A stretch of 35,549 bases of DNA from Hyphomicrobiales bacterium (GCA_024236415.1 JACKKN010000027.1:1-35549); one strand, 5' to 3'; positions 14,330 through 23,923 are shown, counted from the first letter of the stretch. The notes: a model not told the origin generated them from the sequence alone. A program made the numbers and translations.

Positions 14330-14566
14330 TGGTGCTGTTCGATGCGGAGTGCGATTTTCCGTCTGGGGTTCTTTCATCTGAAGCGATTTTCTGTCGTACT
14401 CGTCCTGCGTAAAACTCTTTATGTTGTCCGATGATCGGCTCTTTCGTGAACCTCGATCACTTCAATGTCCATCTCCTCTCAGGGTCGACGGACTCTACCT
14501 CAATTTGGAGGAGAATTCGGGGCTCAGGTCACGAGCGCCACAGTACGGTAAACACATGCGAAACGA

Positions 14567-16894
14567 TCAGCTGCGTTCGACAATACCGCGCAAGAACTCG
14601 AACCGCTGTTTGTCGTAGGGCATGATTGAAGCATCGATAATCGCCGGGTCGGAAAGCAATGTGATTGTTTGCCGGGTCAAGGTTTTGCCACCACGCCCCA
14701 ACCAAATCTTACTGACGGAGTAAACCGCCTTCACCAGGTACGATACGCCGATTTTCTGGGGGCTATCATCGTTAACGTTCGTTTCGAACCGATCAAAAAG
14801 CGATGCCATCGCCGCAGTGTCGACGTGTTCTTTGTTGTGAAAGGCGCGAAGAATTGCCGTCATGAAAACGTTTGTCAAAAGGTTTCGCTCGACGTTCAGG
14901 AAGATCCAGTGGTCCATTTCCGATTTCGCGTCCGGTGGCAATTGTTCGAGGTGATTTTGAAATGTGATCTGAATTTCCCCAAGTGATCGGAGGCTTTTCG
15001 TTGGATGCGGCCGATGAAAAATGGAGAACAAAGACAACGCCAATTCGGCGGAGGTTCGTTCGATTTCAAAACGAATGGGCCAGACCTCCAATCCTTTGTG
15101 ATGCTTCTTGTCTTCTTTGAGGCAGGCAAGCGCATCATCGATAAGGGCGCCTATTTCGTCCAGGTCAGTAACGTTTCGGGCCGTATGCCGCAACGTGACG
15201 GCCTTGAGGTAATTGGCCTCCCGGCCGGACAATCGTTTGTCGCCCGCTGTCCGAGCTTTTTGCAGGGCGCGGTTCGCCAAAATCACGGTCAATGGCCACC
15301 GGCCCATTGACGCGAACAGCACAGCGAAGGCAAGGTTAAACAGGTAACCAATTCCTGCGTCTTCCTCCCTCAACATATCCAGGGCTTTTTGGTACTTCAG
15401 CGGATTTACTTTTCCGCTCGTGGAGAGGAGATTCCGAACGAAGGCTGTCGTTCGTTTGAACCGGTCAAAATACAACGGTGGCGCGTTTCGCGGCCGGGGT
15501 GGCGGTTCCGACTTGGGGCTTCCCCTTTTCGCCGAACTCAGGATGTCGAAACCAGCCCGAGTCGCGGCATCGAAGCAGGCCGACCACGCTTCATCGATGC
15601 GCCGTTCCAGGAATTCCTCCACCTTGCCCATGATCTTTTCGATATCGCCGGCGACATCGACGCCGATCCCCAAATCCTCGGCAGTGAGTTCGAGCGGAAT
15701 TGCACGGGCCGATACATCGCCCGTGAATTGTTCCCATTTTTCGCGGAAATCCGTCACCATGTTAGGGAATCGTGTCAAGGCGGCGCGGCAGGTATACCTC
15801 AAACTGGCCTCGCTTTCTTCGAGCACTCCATCGTGATGCGCAGCACCAAAATTGCGTCCGCGCGGAAACTTGGCGAGGAACAGGTCAAGAAACGCGGTCA
15901 GGTCATGAGTTCGGCGGCCGTTTTCCTCGTCGCCGTCAATCCAGGGAAACAACACGCGATCGTCCGCCATGAAAGCGCGTGGGTGGCGGATGTAGAGGTC
16001 TCGGAAGTTTCCGGGGTTGGTTTCGCTGAGCTCGGATGTGGCCTCGGTGAGGGCTTCGTCACCGGTGATGAGTACGATCCGGAATCTTTCAGAATCCATC
16101 TTCTCATTCATCCATTGCAGGCGAGCAAGGGCCTGCGCGTCATCGTCTACTTTATGCGCGTCAATTGTTGGGGCTTTCGTTTTCTCCAATGCCTCCCGCC
16201 AGGCATCCGTCAGCTTAGTTAACCGATACAGGTCCGGGATGTTCGCGATGGGCTGGAAGAGGGAACGAAGTTCGGCATCATACCATTCGTCGTGTTCCGC
16301 CAGGAAATCCAGCCCAGCGATCCGTTGGTCGGAAAAAAGGCGGCCAAATCTGTGCATCTCGGCGTTCGGGCCAAGGGCACCGCGCAAGATTTTTGCCAGC
16401 TCAGGCGCACGTTTCTTCAACTCCTCGGCCAATCCCTCCGGTCGATTCGCGTGTGATCCAAGCTCCTTGATGGTTGCCCGCAGTTTCACTACTTCTTCCC
16501 GGGCCACATTCTCGCTGTCGTGGGCTTTTCGGGCCACGGCCGCGAAGACGCGCCCGATTTCCGCCTCCAGAGACGGCATGACGAGCAGCGGGCCACCGCC
16601 GGGGCCCAAGTTCGCGAAGATGTGCTCGGCCAGGGACTGGCCGAGGGCTATTGAAAGCGCCGCGTCATCGTCCCGGAAGATCGTTGCGTACCCAAAATCG
16701 CGGTGTTTCTGCGGGATCGACGTTTCCGCCGGATTTATAAAGAGCTTGATTACGTCGGTGTCGACCGCGTAGACCACCTTTCCGCCGGCCTCGACGAACC
16801 GCCGGTCGTCCAGCCACGGCTCCATCAGCCGCCGCTGGGCCGCCGCGTCGCGAATGTACTTCGATAGGTTTGCAGGAGTGTCAACGGAGTTCAT
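14567..16894 (-). CDS. PIN-like domain protein, 775 residues
   Basis: Large protein, last gene of the three-gene accessory operon. The N-terminal third resembles a PIN-type nuclease. A hydrophobic strand leads into A-V-D-T-D-V-I (D45/D47). A second acidic site is at M-P-S-L-E-A-E-I (E110/E112). An acidic helix D-D-D-A-Q-A-L-A-R-L (250-259) is followed by the strand R-I-V-L-I-T-G-D-E-A-L (272-282) with D279. The order and spacing of these acids match a PIN core with a long helical insertion (about 115-245). PIN domains cut RNA with metal ions. The rest (about 300-775) is helix-rich without a motif I recognise, perhaps a sensor or scaffold. The start at 16894 overlaps the upstream gene's stop (ATGA) and has a GGAAGG ribosome site; the frame is open further upstream, but there it overlaps that gene. 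Codon choice is less GC-biased than in neighbours, suggesting transfer. Confidence 0.72.
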   Translation of the reverse strand: MNSVDTPANLSKYIRDAAAQRRLMEPWLDDRRFVEAGGKVVYAVDTDVIKLFINPAETSIPQKHRDFGYATIFRDDDAALSIALGQSLAEHIFANLGPGGGPLLVMPSLEAEIGRVFAAVARKAHDSENVAREEVVKLRATIKELGSHANRPEGLAEELKKRAPELAKILRGALGPNAEMHRFGRLFSDQRIAGLDFLAEHDEWYDAELRSLFQPIANIPDLYRLTKLTDAWREALEKTKAPTIDAHKVDDDAQALARLQWMNEKMDSERFRIVLITGDEALTEATSELSETNPGNFRDLYIRHPRAFMADDRVLFPWIDGDEENGRRTHDLTAFLDLFLAKFPRGRNFGAAHHDGVLEESEASLRYTCRAALTRFPNMVTDFREKWEQFTGDVSARAIPLELTAEDLGIGVDVAGDIEKIMGKVEEFLERRIDEAWSACFDAATRAGFDILSSAKRGSPKSEPPPRPRNAPPLYFDRFKRTTAFVRNLLSTSGKVNPLKYQKALDMLREEDAGIGYLFNLAFAVLFASMGRWPLTVILANRALQKARTAGDKRLSGREANYLKAVTLRHTARNVTDLDEIGALIDDALACLKEDKKHHKGLEVWPIRFEIERTSAELALSLFSIFHRPHPTKSLRSLGEIQITFQNHLEQLPPDAKSEMDHWIFLNVERNLLTNVFMTAILRAFHNKEHVDTAAMASLFDRFETNVNDDSPQKIGVSYLVKAVYSVSKIWLGRGGKTLTRQTITLLSDPAIIDASIMPYDKQRFEFLRGIVERS

Positions 16895-17874
16895 ACCGCG
16901 GCGCCTTCCAACTCCGCATTGACGCCGGAAAGGAAACCTCCCCGAAACAAGTTTGCGCCCTGTGTGGCGACCGCCTCCAAGTTCCCAGGCAAACGGCGGT
17001 AAGAGGCTGCCACAGCAGCTCGGGGGCGGGGTGCCCGCCTGAGCGTCGTCTTTTTGATCGGGAACGCCGCAGTTGCCGCGCCGGGTGAAAGAACGACAAG
17101 AATTCCGGATTGCATTTCTTCCAATCCGGCATGCCGGAAGAACCATTGATCGTTCGGTTTGACACTTTCGAGAAGGGCAAGTTCGAACAAGCATTCGGCT
17201 ACCACCTTCCCAGTGACAGCTACCTTGACGCTTTGGGCCAATTGCTTCTTCGTCTCCTCGTCCGTCTGGAATTCCTCGAACATTCTCGCCAGCGGCGCGC
17301 GCAAGAGGTTCATGTGGGCGGCGAAGTCACGCGGCGCGACGCGGCAGAGCGTCAGCAGGGCGAGGCCCGAATAGGCGACATTAAAATTCCGCGAGCCTAT
17401 TAGCATCTCCAGGCAATCGCGGGACGCTACCGTCGGCGCGGCAAGGTCGATGACCGCATCCATCGTCTTTTCGAACAGACCGCGGCCTCCTTCCGCGTTT
17501 ATGGTGCCAAAGAATCCGTTACCGATTTTGACCGGCAGAACGTCGAGAACCTCCGGCGCGGGCAGAACGGCGGCGATGGCGAGAAGGTGTTCGAACACCG
17601 GCGCGTTCACCGGATCGGCCTCCAGCGTTGCCATCACGTCCGCCACGGCCTTGCGGAACTCGGCTCGATTCCGGGCAGGCAACTCCCCGTAGACGTGACC
17701 AAGAGCCAGAGCCAAATGTTCCTCGCCCTGGAGGAATACCGCGACGTGCTCGAACCCCCAGATCCCCTCGTCCTCGATCAGGTAAGCCTCCAGCCCTGCC
17801 TTGAGCCACGCGGCGAAGTCGGCGGCCTTGAAGCCTTCGAAGGGGGCCAGATCTTCGCGACTGGGTGAAATCAT
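16891..17874 (-). CDS. Unrecognised protein, middle gene of PIN operon
   Basis: A 327-residue soluble protein of no family I recognise. Residues 1-230 look almost entirely helical, with alternating Leu/Ala-rich segments (A-W-L-K-A-G-L-E-A-Y-L, E-H-L-A-L-A-L-G, V-F-E-H-L-L-A-I-A-A-V-L) like an alpha-solenoid. The last 100 residues turn basic and Ala/Pro/Arg-rich (P-I-K-K-T-T-L-R-R-A-P-R-P-R) and could bind nucleic acid or be disordered. It starts at ATG 17874, inside the stop of the gene before, and ends inside the start of the PIN-like gene, so all three products are probably made in fixed proportion and may form a complex. No signal peptide or membrane segment is visible. Confidence 0.72.
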   Translation of the reverse strand: MISPSREDLAPFEGFKAADFAAWLKAGLEAYLIEDEGIWGFEHVAVFLQGEEHLALALGHVYGELPARNRAEFRKAVADVMATLEADPVNAPVFEHLLAIAAVLPAPEVLDVLPVKIGNGFFGTINAEGGRGLFEKTMDAVIDLAAPTVASRDCLEMLIGSRNFNVAYSGLALLTLCRVAPRDFAAHMNLLRAPLARMFEEFQTDEETKKQLAQSVKVAVTGKVVAECLFELALLESVKPNDQWFFRHAGLEEMQSGILVVLSPGAATAAFPIKKTTLRRAPRPRAAVAASYRRLPGNLEAVATQGANLFRGGFLSGVNAELEGAAV

Positions 17875-18983
17875 ACGATGATCCCTAACAGGGCAATTGC
17901 AAGCTGGCTGTTCGTGCGCCCGTTCGCCAACCGTTGGGCGAAGGCTGCGTCGTTGCCATGGGTGTCCGCGCCGTGACCGCGCTCGGTCGTGACCCTACCC
18001 AGTGGGGCGAAGCCAAATTTCCCTTTGGGTTCCAGCGCTTCGGTGCCGATTTCGCCACAGACCCGTTCGGGCAGGCCATCAATATATCTTGCGTTTTTCG
18101 AGGCTTTTGCAAGATCGGCCGTGTGTCCCCAGGCCACCATTCTTCGGCGGTGCTGCGCATCGGGCTGAACACGGAACCGCCGGTGGTCGCCGGCGTCCAT
18201 GAACGTCGGCCGGGCGGTAGGGACTTTGTTCGTTACCTCCCAGGGAAAATGAAACGCGACCAGAACGTCCGGCGGCTTTCGGTGCACAAGTCCAAGAACG
18301 TCTCGCGTCTGATCGGCGAGCTCGTTGTGGCCAACCAGTTTTCGGTCCAATCCCGCCTTTCCGGTGACCCAGATATTTCCGTTTCGCCCAATCGACTTTC
18401 CAGGGCCGAAACGGGCGACCCGCAAATGATCCGGAATGCTCATCATATTGTTCACGAAGTCGTCCGTCCAATCACTACTGTGGTTGGCAGGGAAATGAAC
18501 GGATTTCGATCTTAAGGCATCCAGGGTCGTATCGTCGATCACTTCTCTCAGCACCAGCGCGGGCACAGCGGTGCAAAGCTCCCGAAATTTCCGTTGTTTG
18601 CGCGGCCGTTTCGGGCAGCGAAACAAAAAGACCGGCCGTGGCGCGCCAAGCTTGAAGTCCTGCGGGTATTTGCCGTTATGCAGGGTGCCCATGGCTGCGA
18701 GCATTTGGGTGACGGATTGCAATTCTTGATGTATGCACAGGTCGATCCACCAATCGAAATATTGTTTGACCTCGTCGTCTTTGAGATGGCCTTCGGTATG
18801 CCCGTCCAGAACGTTACATACCACGATCCGACCGAGGTCGTGCGCCACAAGCGCGCCAACGAAATCCCGCTTTTCCTGATCGGTAGGCACGCCGCCCCCC
18901 ATGCCTTGCGTACAAGGAAAGAATACCGCAATGGTTGTAGGGCGCAAAGGAATATCGATACTGCATTTCCGGCCGTCATCCAT
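17871..18983 (-). CDS. Unrecognised protein, first gene of PIN operon
   Basis: A 370-residue soluble protein I do not recognise. The N-terminal part looks alpha/beta: a strand T-T-I-A-V-F-F-P-C, a Gly-rich turn Q-G-M-G-G-G, a helix, a second strand R-I-V-V-C-N-V-L-D-G, then a helix with Trp residues (Y-F-D-W-W-I-D-L-C). A third strand, P-R-P-V-F-L-F-R-C-P, is followed by basic residues. The Gly-rich loop after the first strand hints at a nucleotide- or ligand-binding fold but matches no Walker motif. The C-terminal third is rich in His, Arg and Gly. An in-frame stop lies 6 codons before ATG 18983, so this start is firm unless a later one is used. TAGAAT at 18996-19001 is a possible -10, which would leave a very short leader. 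Confidence 0.65.
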   Translation of the reverse strand: MDDGRKCSIDIPLRPTTIAVFFPCTQGMGGGVPTDQEKRDFVGALVAHDLGRIVVCNVLDGHTEGHLKDDEVKQYFDWWIDLCIHQELQSVTQMLAAMGTLHNGKYPQDFKLGAPRPVFLFRCPKRPRKQRKFRELCTAVPALVLREVIDDTTLDALRSKSVHFPANHSSDWTDDFVNNMMSIPDHLRVARFGPGKSIGRNGNIWVTGKAGLDRKLVGHNELADQTRDVLGLVHRKPPDVLVAFHFPWEVTNKVPTARPTFMDAGDHRRFRVQPDAQHRRRMVAWGHTADLAKASKNARYIDGLPERVCGEIGTEALEPKGKFGFAPLGRVTTERGHGADTHGNDAAFAQRLANGRTNSQLAIALLGIIV

Positions 18984-19335
18984 CCCCGGCTTTGGATTCT
19001 AGCCGAACGGGCGCAGCATGTTTTCCGGCACGGCGGGGCAAGAGCTAGTGCCAACTGAAAGGCTGCATGAATTATAGCGCCGATTTGGTTAAGTCGGTAC
19101 AGGGTCCGTTGCGGGCGTCTAAGCGGCCATTCTTTGCACGGCCCCTCTCCCGAGTGTTCCGATTCTTCCGTTGGGGGGCACGGACTGCACCGGTGGGTCC
19201 AGAGCTAGACGGCTCGCGCGAAGTTTGGGAAGCGGTCGCTCAGGGAATGGACGTGTTCGTATCGGCCAGTTCGGACAGTATTCAGAAAGGCCCGCCAACT
19301 CCAAGGCCCCCGCTGGTTGGGCCTTTTTCACGTCC
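18984..19335. other. 352-bp region at the far edge of the accessory block
   Basis: Contains the presumed promoter of the PIN operon (TAGAAT at 18996-19001, no clear -35) and, at the right end, the terminator at 19303-19328. The + strand has an open frame from 19067 that runs into the antisense of the permease gene and shows no coding character. I looked here for a copy of the tRNA-Gln 3' end (an attachment-site repeat) and saw none. No integrase or transposase fragment is visible. Confidence 0.45.
19303..19328 (+). terminator. Rho-independent terminator, possibly bidirectional
   Basis: AAGGCCC (19303-19309), a 9-nt loop and GGGCCTT (19319-19325) are followed by Ts to 19328. A second AAGGCCC at 19287-19293 can compete for the same 3' arm. 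In the minus direction the arms can pair as AAGGCCCAAC with GTTG..GGGCCTT, which would end the ABC operon. No + strand gene lies directly upstream; the nearest is tRNA-Gln, 5.2 kb away. Confidence 0.7.
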
Positions 19336-20159
19336 TCACCCCTTCACCGCCCCCGCCGTCAGGCCGGCGACGATGCGGCGCTGGAAGACGAGCACCAGGG
19401 CGATCAGGGGCAGGGTCACGGTGACCGAGGCGGCCATGATCACGCCCCAGGGCAGCTCGTGGGCGCTGGCGCCCGAGATCAGGGCGATGGCCACGGGCAC
19501 CGTGCGCTGGTCGTCGGTCAGGGTGAAGGTCAGGGCGAACAGGAACTCGTTCCAGGCGACGATGAAGGCCAGCAGGCCCGTCGCCACCATGGCCGGGGCC
19601 AGGGGCGGTACCAGGATGTCCACCAGGGTCCGCCAGGGGCCGGCGCCGTCCACCGCCGCGGCCTCCTCCAGCTCGGCCGGCAGGGCGGCCATGAAGGTGG
19701 TCAGGACCCAGACCGTGAACGGCGTGGTCAGCAGCAGGTACGAGAGCGCCAGGCCGAGCGGGTTGTTGTAGATGCCCAGCGCGCGGATCAGCTCGAACAT
19801 GCCCGACAGCACCGCCACCTGGGGGAACATGGAAAAGGCCAGCACCACCGCCAGCACGGCGCCGCGGCCGCGGAACCGCACCCGGCCCAGGGCATAGGCG
19901 GCGCTGACCCCCAGGGCCAGGGAGGCCGCCACCACCAGGGCCGCCACCCCGGCCGAGTTGGCGATGTTGCGCCCGAACGGCAGGTCGCGGAAGGCGGCCT
20001 GGAAGTTGTCCGGGTGCCAGTGGGCCGGCCAGTAGGTGACCGTGAACAGCTCGGACCCGGTCTTGAAGGCGGTGACCAGGGCGTAGTGGAACGGGAACAG
20101 CGACCACAGCAGGATCGCCGCCACCGCGGCGGCGAAGGCGGCCCGGCCGGCCAGCGCCC

Positions 20160-20163
<4 letters not shown>
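19336..20163 (-). CDS. ABC sugar transporter permease (MalG type)
   Basis: A 275-residue inner-membrane protein with six hydrophobic segments. The EAA loop that docks the ATPase is present as E-E-A-A-A-V-D-G-A-G-P-W-R-T-L-V-D-I-L-V-P (about 189-209). The N-terminal F-P-F-H-Y-A-L-V-T-A-F-K-T-G-S-E-L-F is typical of the second permease of carbohydrate importers (CUT1 class). The start ATG 20163 overlaps the stop of the partner permease (ATGA), indicating translational coupling. It is the last gene of the operon, and a terminator follows within 10-35 bp. The ATPase gene often found after this permease is absent. Confidence 0.92.
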
Positions 20164-21065
<902 letters not shown>

Positions 21066-21069
21066 GGGT

Positions 21070-22332
21070 TCACCAGCCGCGGCGCTTGATCCGGTTCAGC
21101 CGGGCGGCCAGGGCCTCGAGGGCCGGGTCGGCGCCGCCGCCGCCCAGCACCAGGCTGACGGTGGTGAAGAATTCCTGGCTGACCCGGTTGTACCTGGCGC
21201 CGGTGATCGTGGACGGGCGCGGTGTCGCCGCCTGGAAGGTGGCGCGCAGGGAGGCCATGAAGGGGTTGGCGGCGGCCACCTCGCGGTCGTCGTACAGGTC
21301 CGGCCGGGTGGGGTTGAAGCTGGCCTCCAGGGCGCGGCGCTTCTGCTCGGCGCGGCCGGTCAGGTGGCGCACCAGGTCCATGGCCAGGGCCGGGTGGGCC
21401 GAGTATTTCGAGACCGCCAAATGCTGTCCGCCCAGGGCCGCCGCCGGCCGGCCGTCGGGGCCGCGGGGCAGGGCGGCCACCCCCACCTTGCCCTTCACCG
21501 AGCTGTCCGCCCCCTGGGCCAGGGACCAGGCGTAGGGCCAGTTGCGCATGAACACGGCGCGCCCCGACTGGAACAGGCCCCGGGCCTCCTCCTCGGCATA
21601 GGTCAGCACCCCGGGCGGCGAGATGGTGTCGACCCAGCCCCGCGCCGTCTCCAGGGCCCGCACGGCGGCGGGGTTGTCGACCGTGACCTTGCCGGCGCCG
21701 TCCACCACCGTGCCGCCGCCGTGGCTGGCGATCCATTCCAGCGCGTTGCAGGTCAGCCCCTCGTAGGCCCGGCCCTGCCACACGTAGCCCCAGACCCCGT
21801 TGTGGCCGGCGGCCCGCTCGGCGGCCTGGATGCGCGCCGCCGCCGCCGTCAGGTCGGCCCAGGTCTCGGGCACCGCGACGCCGTATTTTTGCAGCAGGTC
21901 GGTGCGGTAGTAGAGCAGCCCCGCGTCCATGAACCAGGGCAGGGCGACCAGCTTTCCGCCCACGGTGTCGTTGGCCACCAGGGCCGGGAAGTGGCCGGCC
22001 GCCTCGCCGCCCAGGGTCGGGGTCAGGTCGCGCAGGTGGGGCGCCAGGATGCCGGGCCAGATGACGTCGATCTGCAGCACGTCGATGTCCGGCGACCGGG
22101 CGGCCAGGATCTGCTGGTACAGGGCCAGCCGCTCGGTGGCCGAGTTGGGGGTCGAGACGACCTTGACCGCGTTGCCCGTCTGCCGCGCCCAGGCCTCGGC
22201 ACCGGTGCGGCACTGCTCCAGCTCCTGCCCCACGGCGCCGCAGGAGATGGCCAGCGTCGCCGCCGGCGCCGGCCCGGCCAGGGCCAGCATCCCCGCCACA
22301 AGGATCCCCGCCGCCGTTCGCCTGCCCGCCAT
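21070..22332 (-). CDS. ABC sugar transporter substrate-binding protein
   Basis: A 420-residue periplasmic receptor of the MalE-like cluster. The signal peptide (basic M-A-G-R-R start, hydrophobic core, A-P-A-A cleavage region) spans about 1-25. The stretch S-P-D-I-D-V-L-Q-I-D-V-I-W-P-G-I-L-A-P-H and the L-P-W-F-M-D-A-G-L-L-Y-Y-R-T-D-L-L-Q segment resemble trehalose/maltose receptors (ThuE/LpqY type). W-P-Y-A-W and G-G-Q-H-L-A-V-S-K contribute to the sugar site in the family. I chose ATG 22332 with GGGGAGAG before it, rather than the in-frame start at 22365. First gene of the operon. A trehalose role is inference from sequence resemblance. Confidence 0.9.
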   Translation of the reverse strand: MAGRRTAAGILVAGMLALAGPAPAATLAISCGAVGQELEQCRTGAEAWARQTGNAVKVVSTPNSATERLALYQQILAARSPDIDVLQIDVIWPGILAPHLRDLTPTLGGEAAGHFPALVANDTVGGKLVALPWFMDAGLLYYRTDLLQKYGVAVPETWADLTAAAARIQAAERAAGHNGVWGYVWQGRAYEGLTCNALEWIASHGGGTVVDGAGKVTVDNPAAVRALETARGWVDTISPPGVLTYAEEEARGLFQSGRAVFMRNWPYAWSLAQGADSSVKGKVGVAALPRGPDGRPAAALGGQHLAVSKYSAHPALAMDLVRHLTGRAEQKRRALEASFNPTRPDLYDDREVAAANPFMASLRATFQAATPRPSTITGARYNRVSQEFFTTVSLVLGGGGADPALEALAARLNRIKRRGW

Positions 22333-22443
22333 GGAACTCTCCCCTCGTTCGTCCGGTGCCCCCATCCTAGCGGCTCGGGCCGGGAATGTAAGGGGCCGGG
22401 GGTGTATCCTCGGTGACGGCGCCCCTGGGAGGCATTAAGATGT

Positions 22444-23163
22444 ATGCACAACACAATAGGGACGAAAAACATGAAACGCCTCGAGCGCCTGGCCCGCCGC
22501 TTTCCCTTCAGCGAGGACCAGATCGAGTCCCTGCGGACCCTGGCCGGGCGGTTCAACGCCGCCCGCCACCGCCTGCTGCGGGCCATGGGCTACCGGTTCG
22601 ACCACTGGATGCGCATCGAGCAGCGCAAGCACTGGCACCGGGTGCTGGGCGGGTTGGACCTGCCGCGGGTGAGCGCCCTGGAAATCTCGCCGGGGCGACC
22701 GCACGCCTGGTCGGACCTGGGCTATGCCGACTATACGGCGACCCGGTACCCGGAATTCGACCTGTGCCGGGACGTGCTGCCGCGGACCTTCGACGTGATC
22801 ATCGCCGACAACGTGCTGGAACACGTGCCCGACCCGGCCGCCGCCGTGGCCAACGTGTGGCGGATGCTGGCCCCCGGCGGCACCTTCCTGGTGGCGACGC
22901 CGTTCATGGTCCGGGTCCACTCGGACGGCCAGGACTTCCACCGCTGGACCGAGCGGGCCCTGCGCATTCTGCTGGAAACCGCCGGATTCGAGCCGGAACT
23001 GGTCGAGACCTTCTCGTGGGGCAACCGGAAGTGCGTGGCCGCCAACCTGGACCGCTGGGCCCCCTACGGCTGGTACCGCGACATGCGCAACGAGCCGGAC
23101 TTCCCGCTCACCGTCTGGGCCGTGGCCCGCAAGGCCGATGTGGAAGGGCCGGAAAAGACCTAG
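22444..23163 (+). CDS. Class I SAM-dependent methyltransferase
   Basis: A 239-residue cytosolic protein. A divergent motif I (V-S-A-L-E-I-S-P-G) is followed by F-D-V-I-I-A-D-N-V-L-E-H-V-P-D-P, the methyltransferase type-11 signature, then W-R-M-L-A-P-G-G-T-F-L-V-A-T-P-F. After it come H-R-W-T and L-L-E-T-A-G-F, typical of small-molecule or lipid methyltransferases. Motif I lacks the full G-x-G-x-G pattern, so SAM binding may differ. The first 60 residues are basic and helical. I chose ATG 22444, 9 bp after GGGAGG; ATG 22471 in frame is an alternative. The substrate is unknown. The next gene on the strand begins 34 bp after the stop. Confidence 0.82.
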   Translation: MHNTIGTKNMKRLERLARRFPFSEDQIESLRTLAGRFNAARHRLLRAMGYRFDHWMRIEQRKHWHRVLGGLDLPRVSALEISPGRPHAWSDLGYADYTATRYPEFDLCRDVLPRTFDVIIADNVLEHVPDPAAAVANVWRMLAPGGTFLVATPFMVRVHSDGQDFHRWTERALRILLETAGFEPELVETFSWGNRKCVAANLDRWAPYGWYRDMRNEPDFPLTVWAVARKADVEGPEKT

Positions 23164-23197
23164 CAATCCCGGCCCGGATGTGGCTTCTCCTGGGGGC

Positions 23198-23770
23198 ATG
23201 GAACACTTCGGAGGACATCAGCGCCGGCCCGCCGGCAACGGGCGGGTGCTGTCCCGCCACGGCGACGGCCTGGACCGGTTCATGGGCCTGGTCCTGGTGG
23301 CGGCGGCCGTCTGCCTTGCGGTGGGGGTCACCATGCCGGTGGTCAGGGTGCGCGAGTTCCTGATCTTCTCGAACGAGTTCTCCATCGCCCAGGCGGCCCG
23401 CGACCTGTGGCGCGACGGCCAGGTGTTCCTGGCCTTCCTGGTGGCCACCTTCTCCATCGTCTTCCCGGGGCTCAAGACCCTGGGCGCCATCTCGCTGTGG
23501 TACGGCCTGGACTACACCAGCCGCCATTTCGGCCACACCCTGGCCCTGGTGGATTTCCTGGGCAAGTGGTCCTTCACCGACGTGCTGGTGGTGGCGATCC
23601 TGATCGTGGTCGCCAAGAGCACCGGTCTGGCCGAGGCCCAGGCCATGCCGGGCCTGTACTTCTTCTCGGCCTCGGTGGTCCTGACCGCCTTCGCCGTCCA
23701 CCGCCTGCGCCGGGTGGCGGGGCGCATCGAGGCGGGGGGCCCGGGCGGGGGAGCGGATGGGGACCGCTAA
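23198..23770 (+). CDS. Paraquat-inducible protein A (PqiA)-like membrane protein
   Basis: A 190-residue inner-membrane protein with four hydrophobic segments. The PqiA-like features are an opening helix (G-L-V-L-V-A-A-A-V-C-L-A-V-G-V-T-M-P-V), the helix A-F-L-V-A-T-F-S-I-V-F-P-G-L-K-T-L-G-A, the loop with D-F-L-G-K-W-S-F-T-D-V-L-V-V-A-I, and a last helix ending in basic residues. PqiA works with MCE-domain proteins in moving lipids across the envelope, but no MCE gene is nearby. The cysteine-rich zinc-ribbon of E. coli PqiA is absent. Starts at 23138 or 23198 are both open; ATG 23198 avoids overlap with the methyltransferase gene. The ribosome site is weak. Confidence 0.75.
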   Translation: MEHFGGHQRRPAGNGRVLSRHGDGLDRFMGLVLVAAAVCLAVGVTMPVVRVREFLIFSNEFSIAQAARDLWRDGQVFLAFLVATFSIVFPGLKTLGAISLWYGLDYTSRHFGHTLALVDFLGKWSFTDVLVVAILIVVAKSTGLAEAQAMPGLYFFSASVVLTAFAVHRLRRVAGRIEAGGPGGGADGDR

Positions 23771-23802
23771 CAAACACCGCCGCCACCCAGACCATACCCG
23801 TC

Positions 23803-23822
23803 GTTCCCGCGCAGGCGGGAAC
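23803..23822. repeat. REP-like hairpin
   Basis: GTTCCCGC (23803-23810), a 4-nt loop and GCGGGAAC (23815-23822). The type matches the intergenic repeat with GTTCCCGC arms found in many copies in alphaproteobacterial genomes. It lies between convergent genes. Confidence 0.65.
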
Positions 23823-23923
23823 CCATTCCGTCGCCATTGCGGTCAAGGATAACGGAGCGGACTAGCGGCAAGGCCCGGCTTCTGTCGAAGGAGGCCCGTC
23901 GCCGGGAAACGAAGGCGGAATGG

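Larger units (their letters stand above)
14095..14566. other. 472-bp non-coding junction behind tRNA-Gln
   Basis: Lies between the tRNA and the end of the PIN-like gene. It holds three dyads and a tandem repeat: GTTCG-N6-CGAAC (14183-14198), ACACG-AA-CGTGT (14191-14202), the CTGAGATT hairpin (14220-14247) and the 20-bp repeat (14285-14329). A TATACT box is at 14152-14157 on the + strand without a partner -35. Base composition changes from the flanking GC-rich DNA to a more even mix, marking the start of the accessory block. I found no integrase fragment and no credible coding region. No strong terminator for the minus-strand operon is visible. Confidence 0.5.

Noticed and set aside
14421..14625. 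Small + strand open frames of about 65 codons behind tRNA-Gln
   Set aside because: Two overlapping frames of similar length, no ribosome site, extending into the antisense of the PIN-like gene.
19080..19300. Second tRNA or tRNA fragment (attR) at the right island edge
   Set aside because: I compared the region by eye with the tRNA-Gln 3' end and found no matching T arm or acceptor arm.
19067..19771. Coding region at the island edge on the + strand
   Set aside because: No ribosome site or family features, and two thirds of it is antisense to the MalG-type permease.
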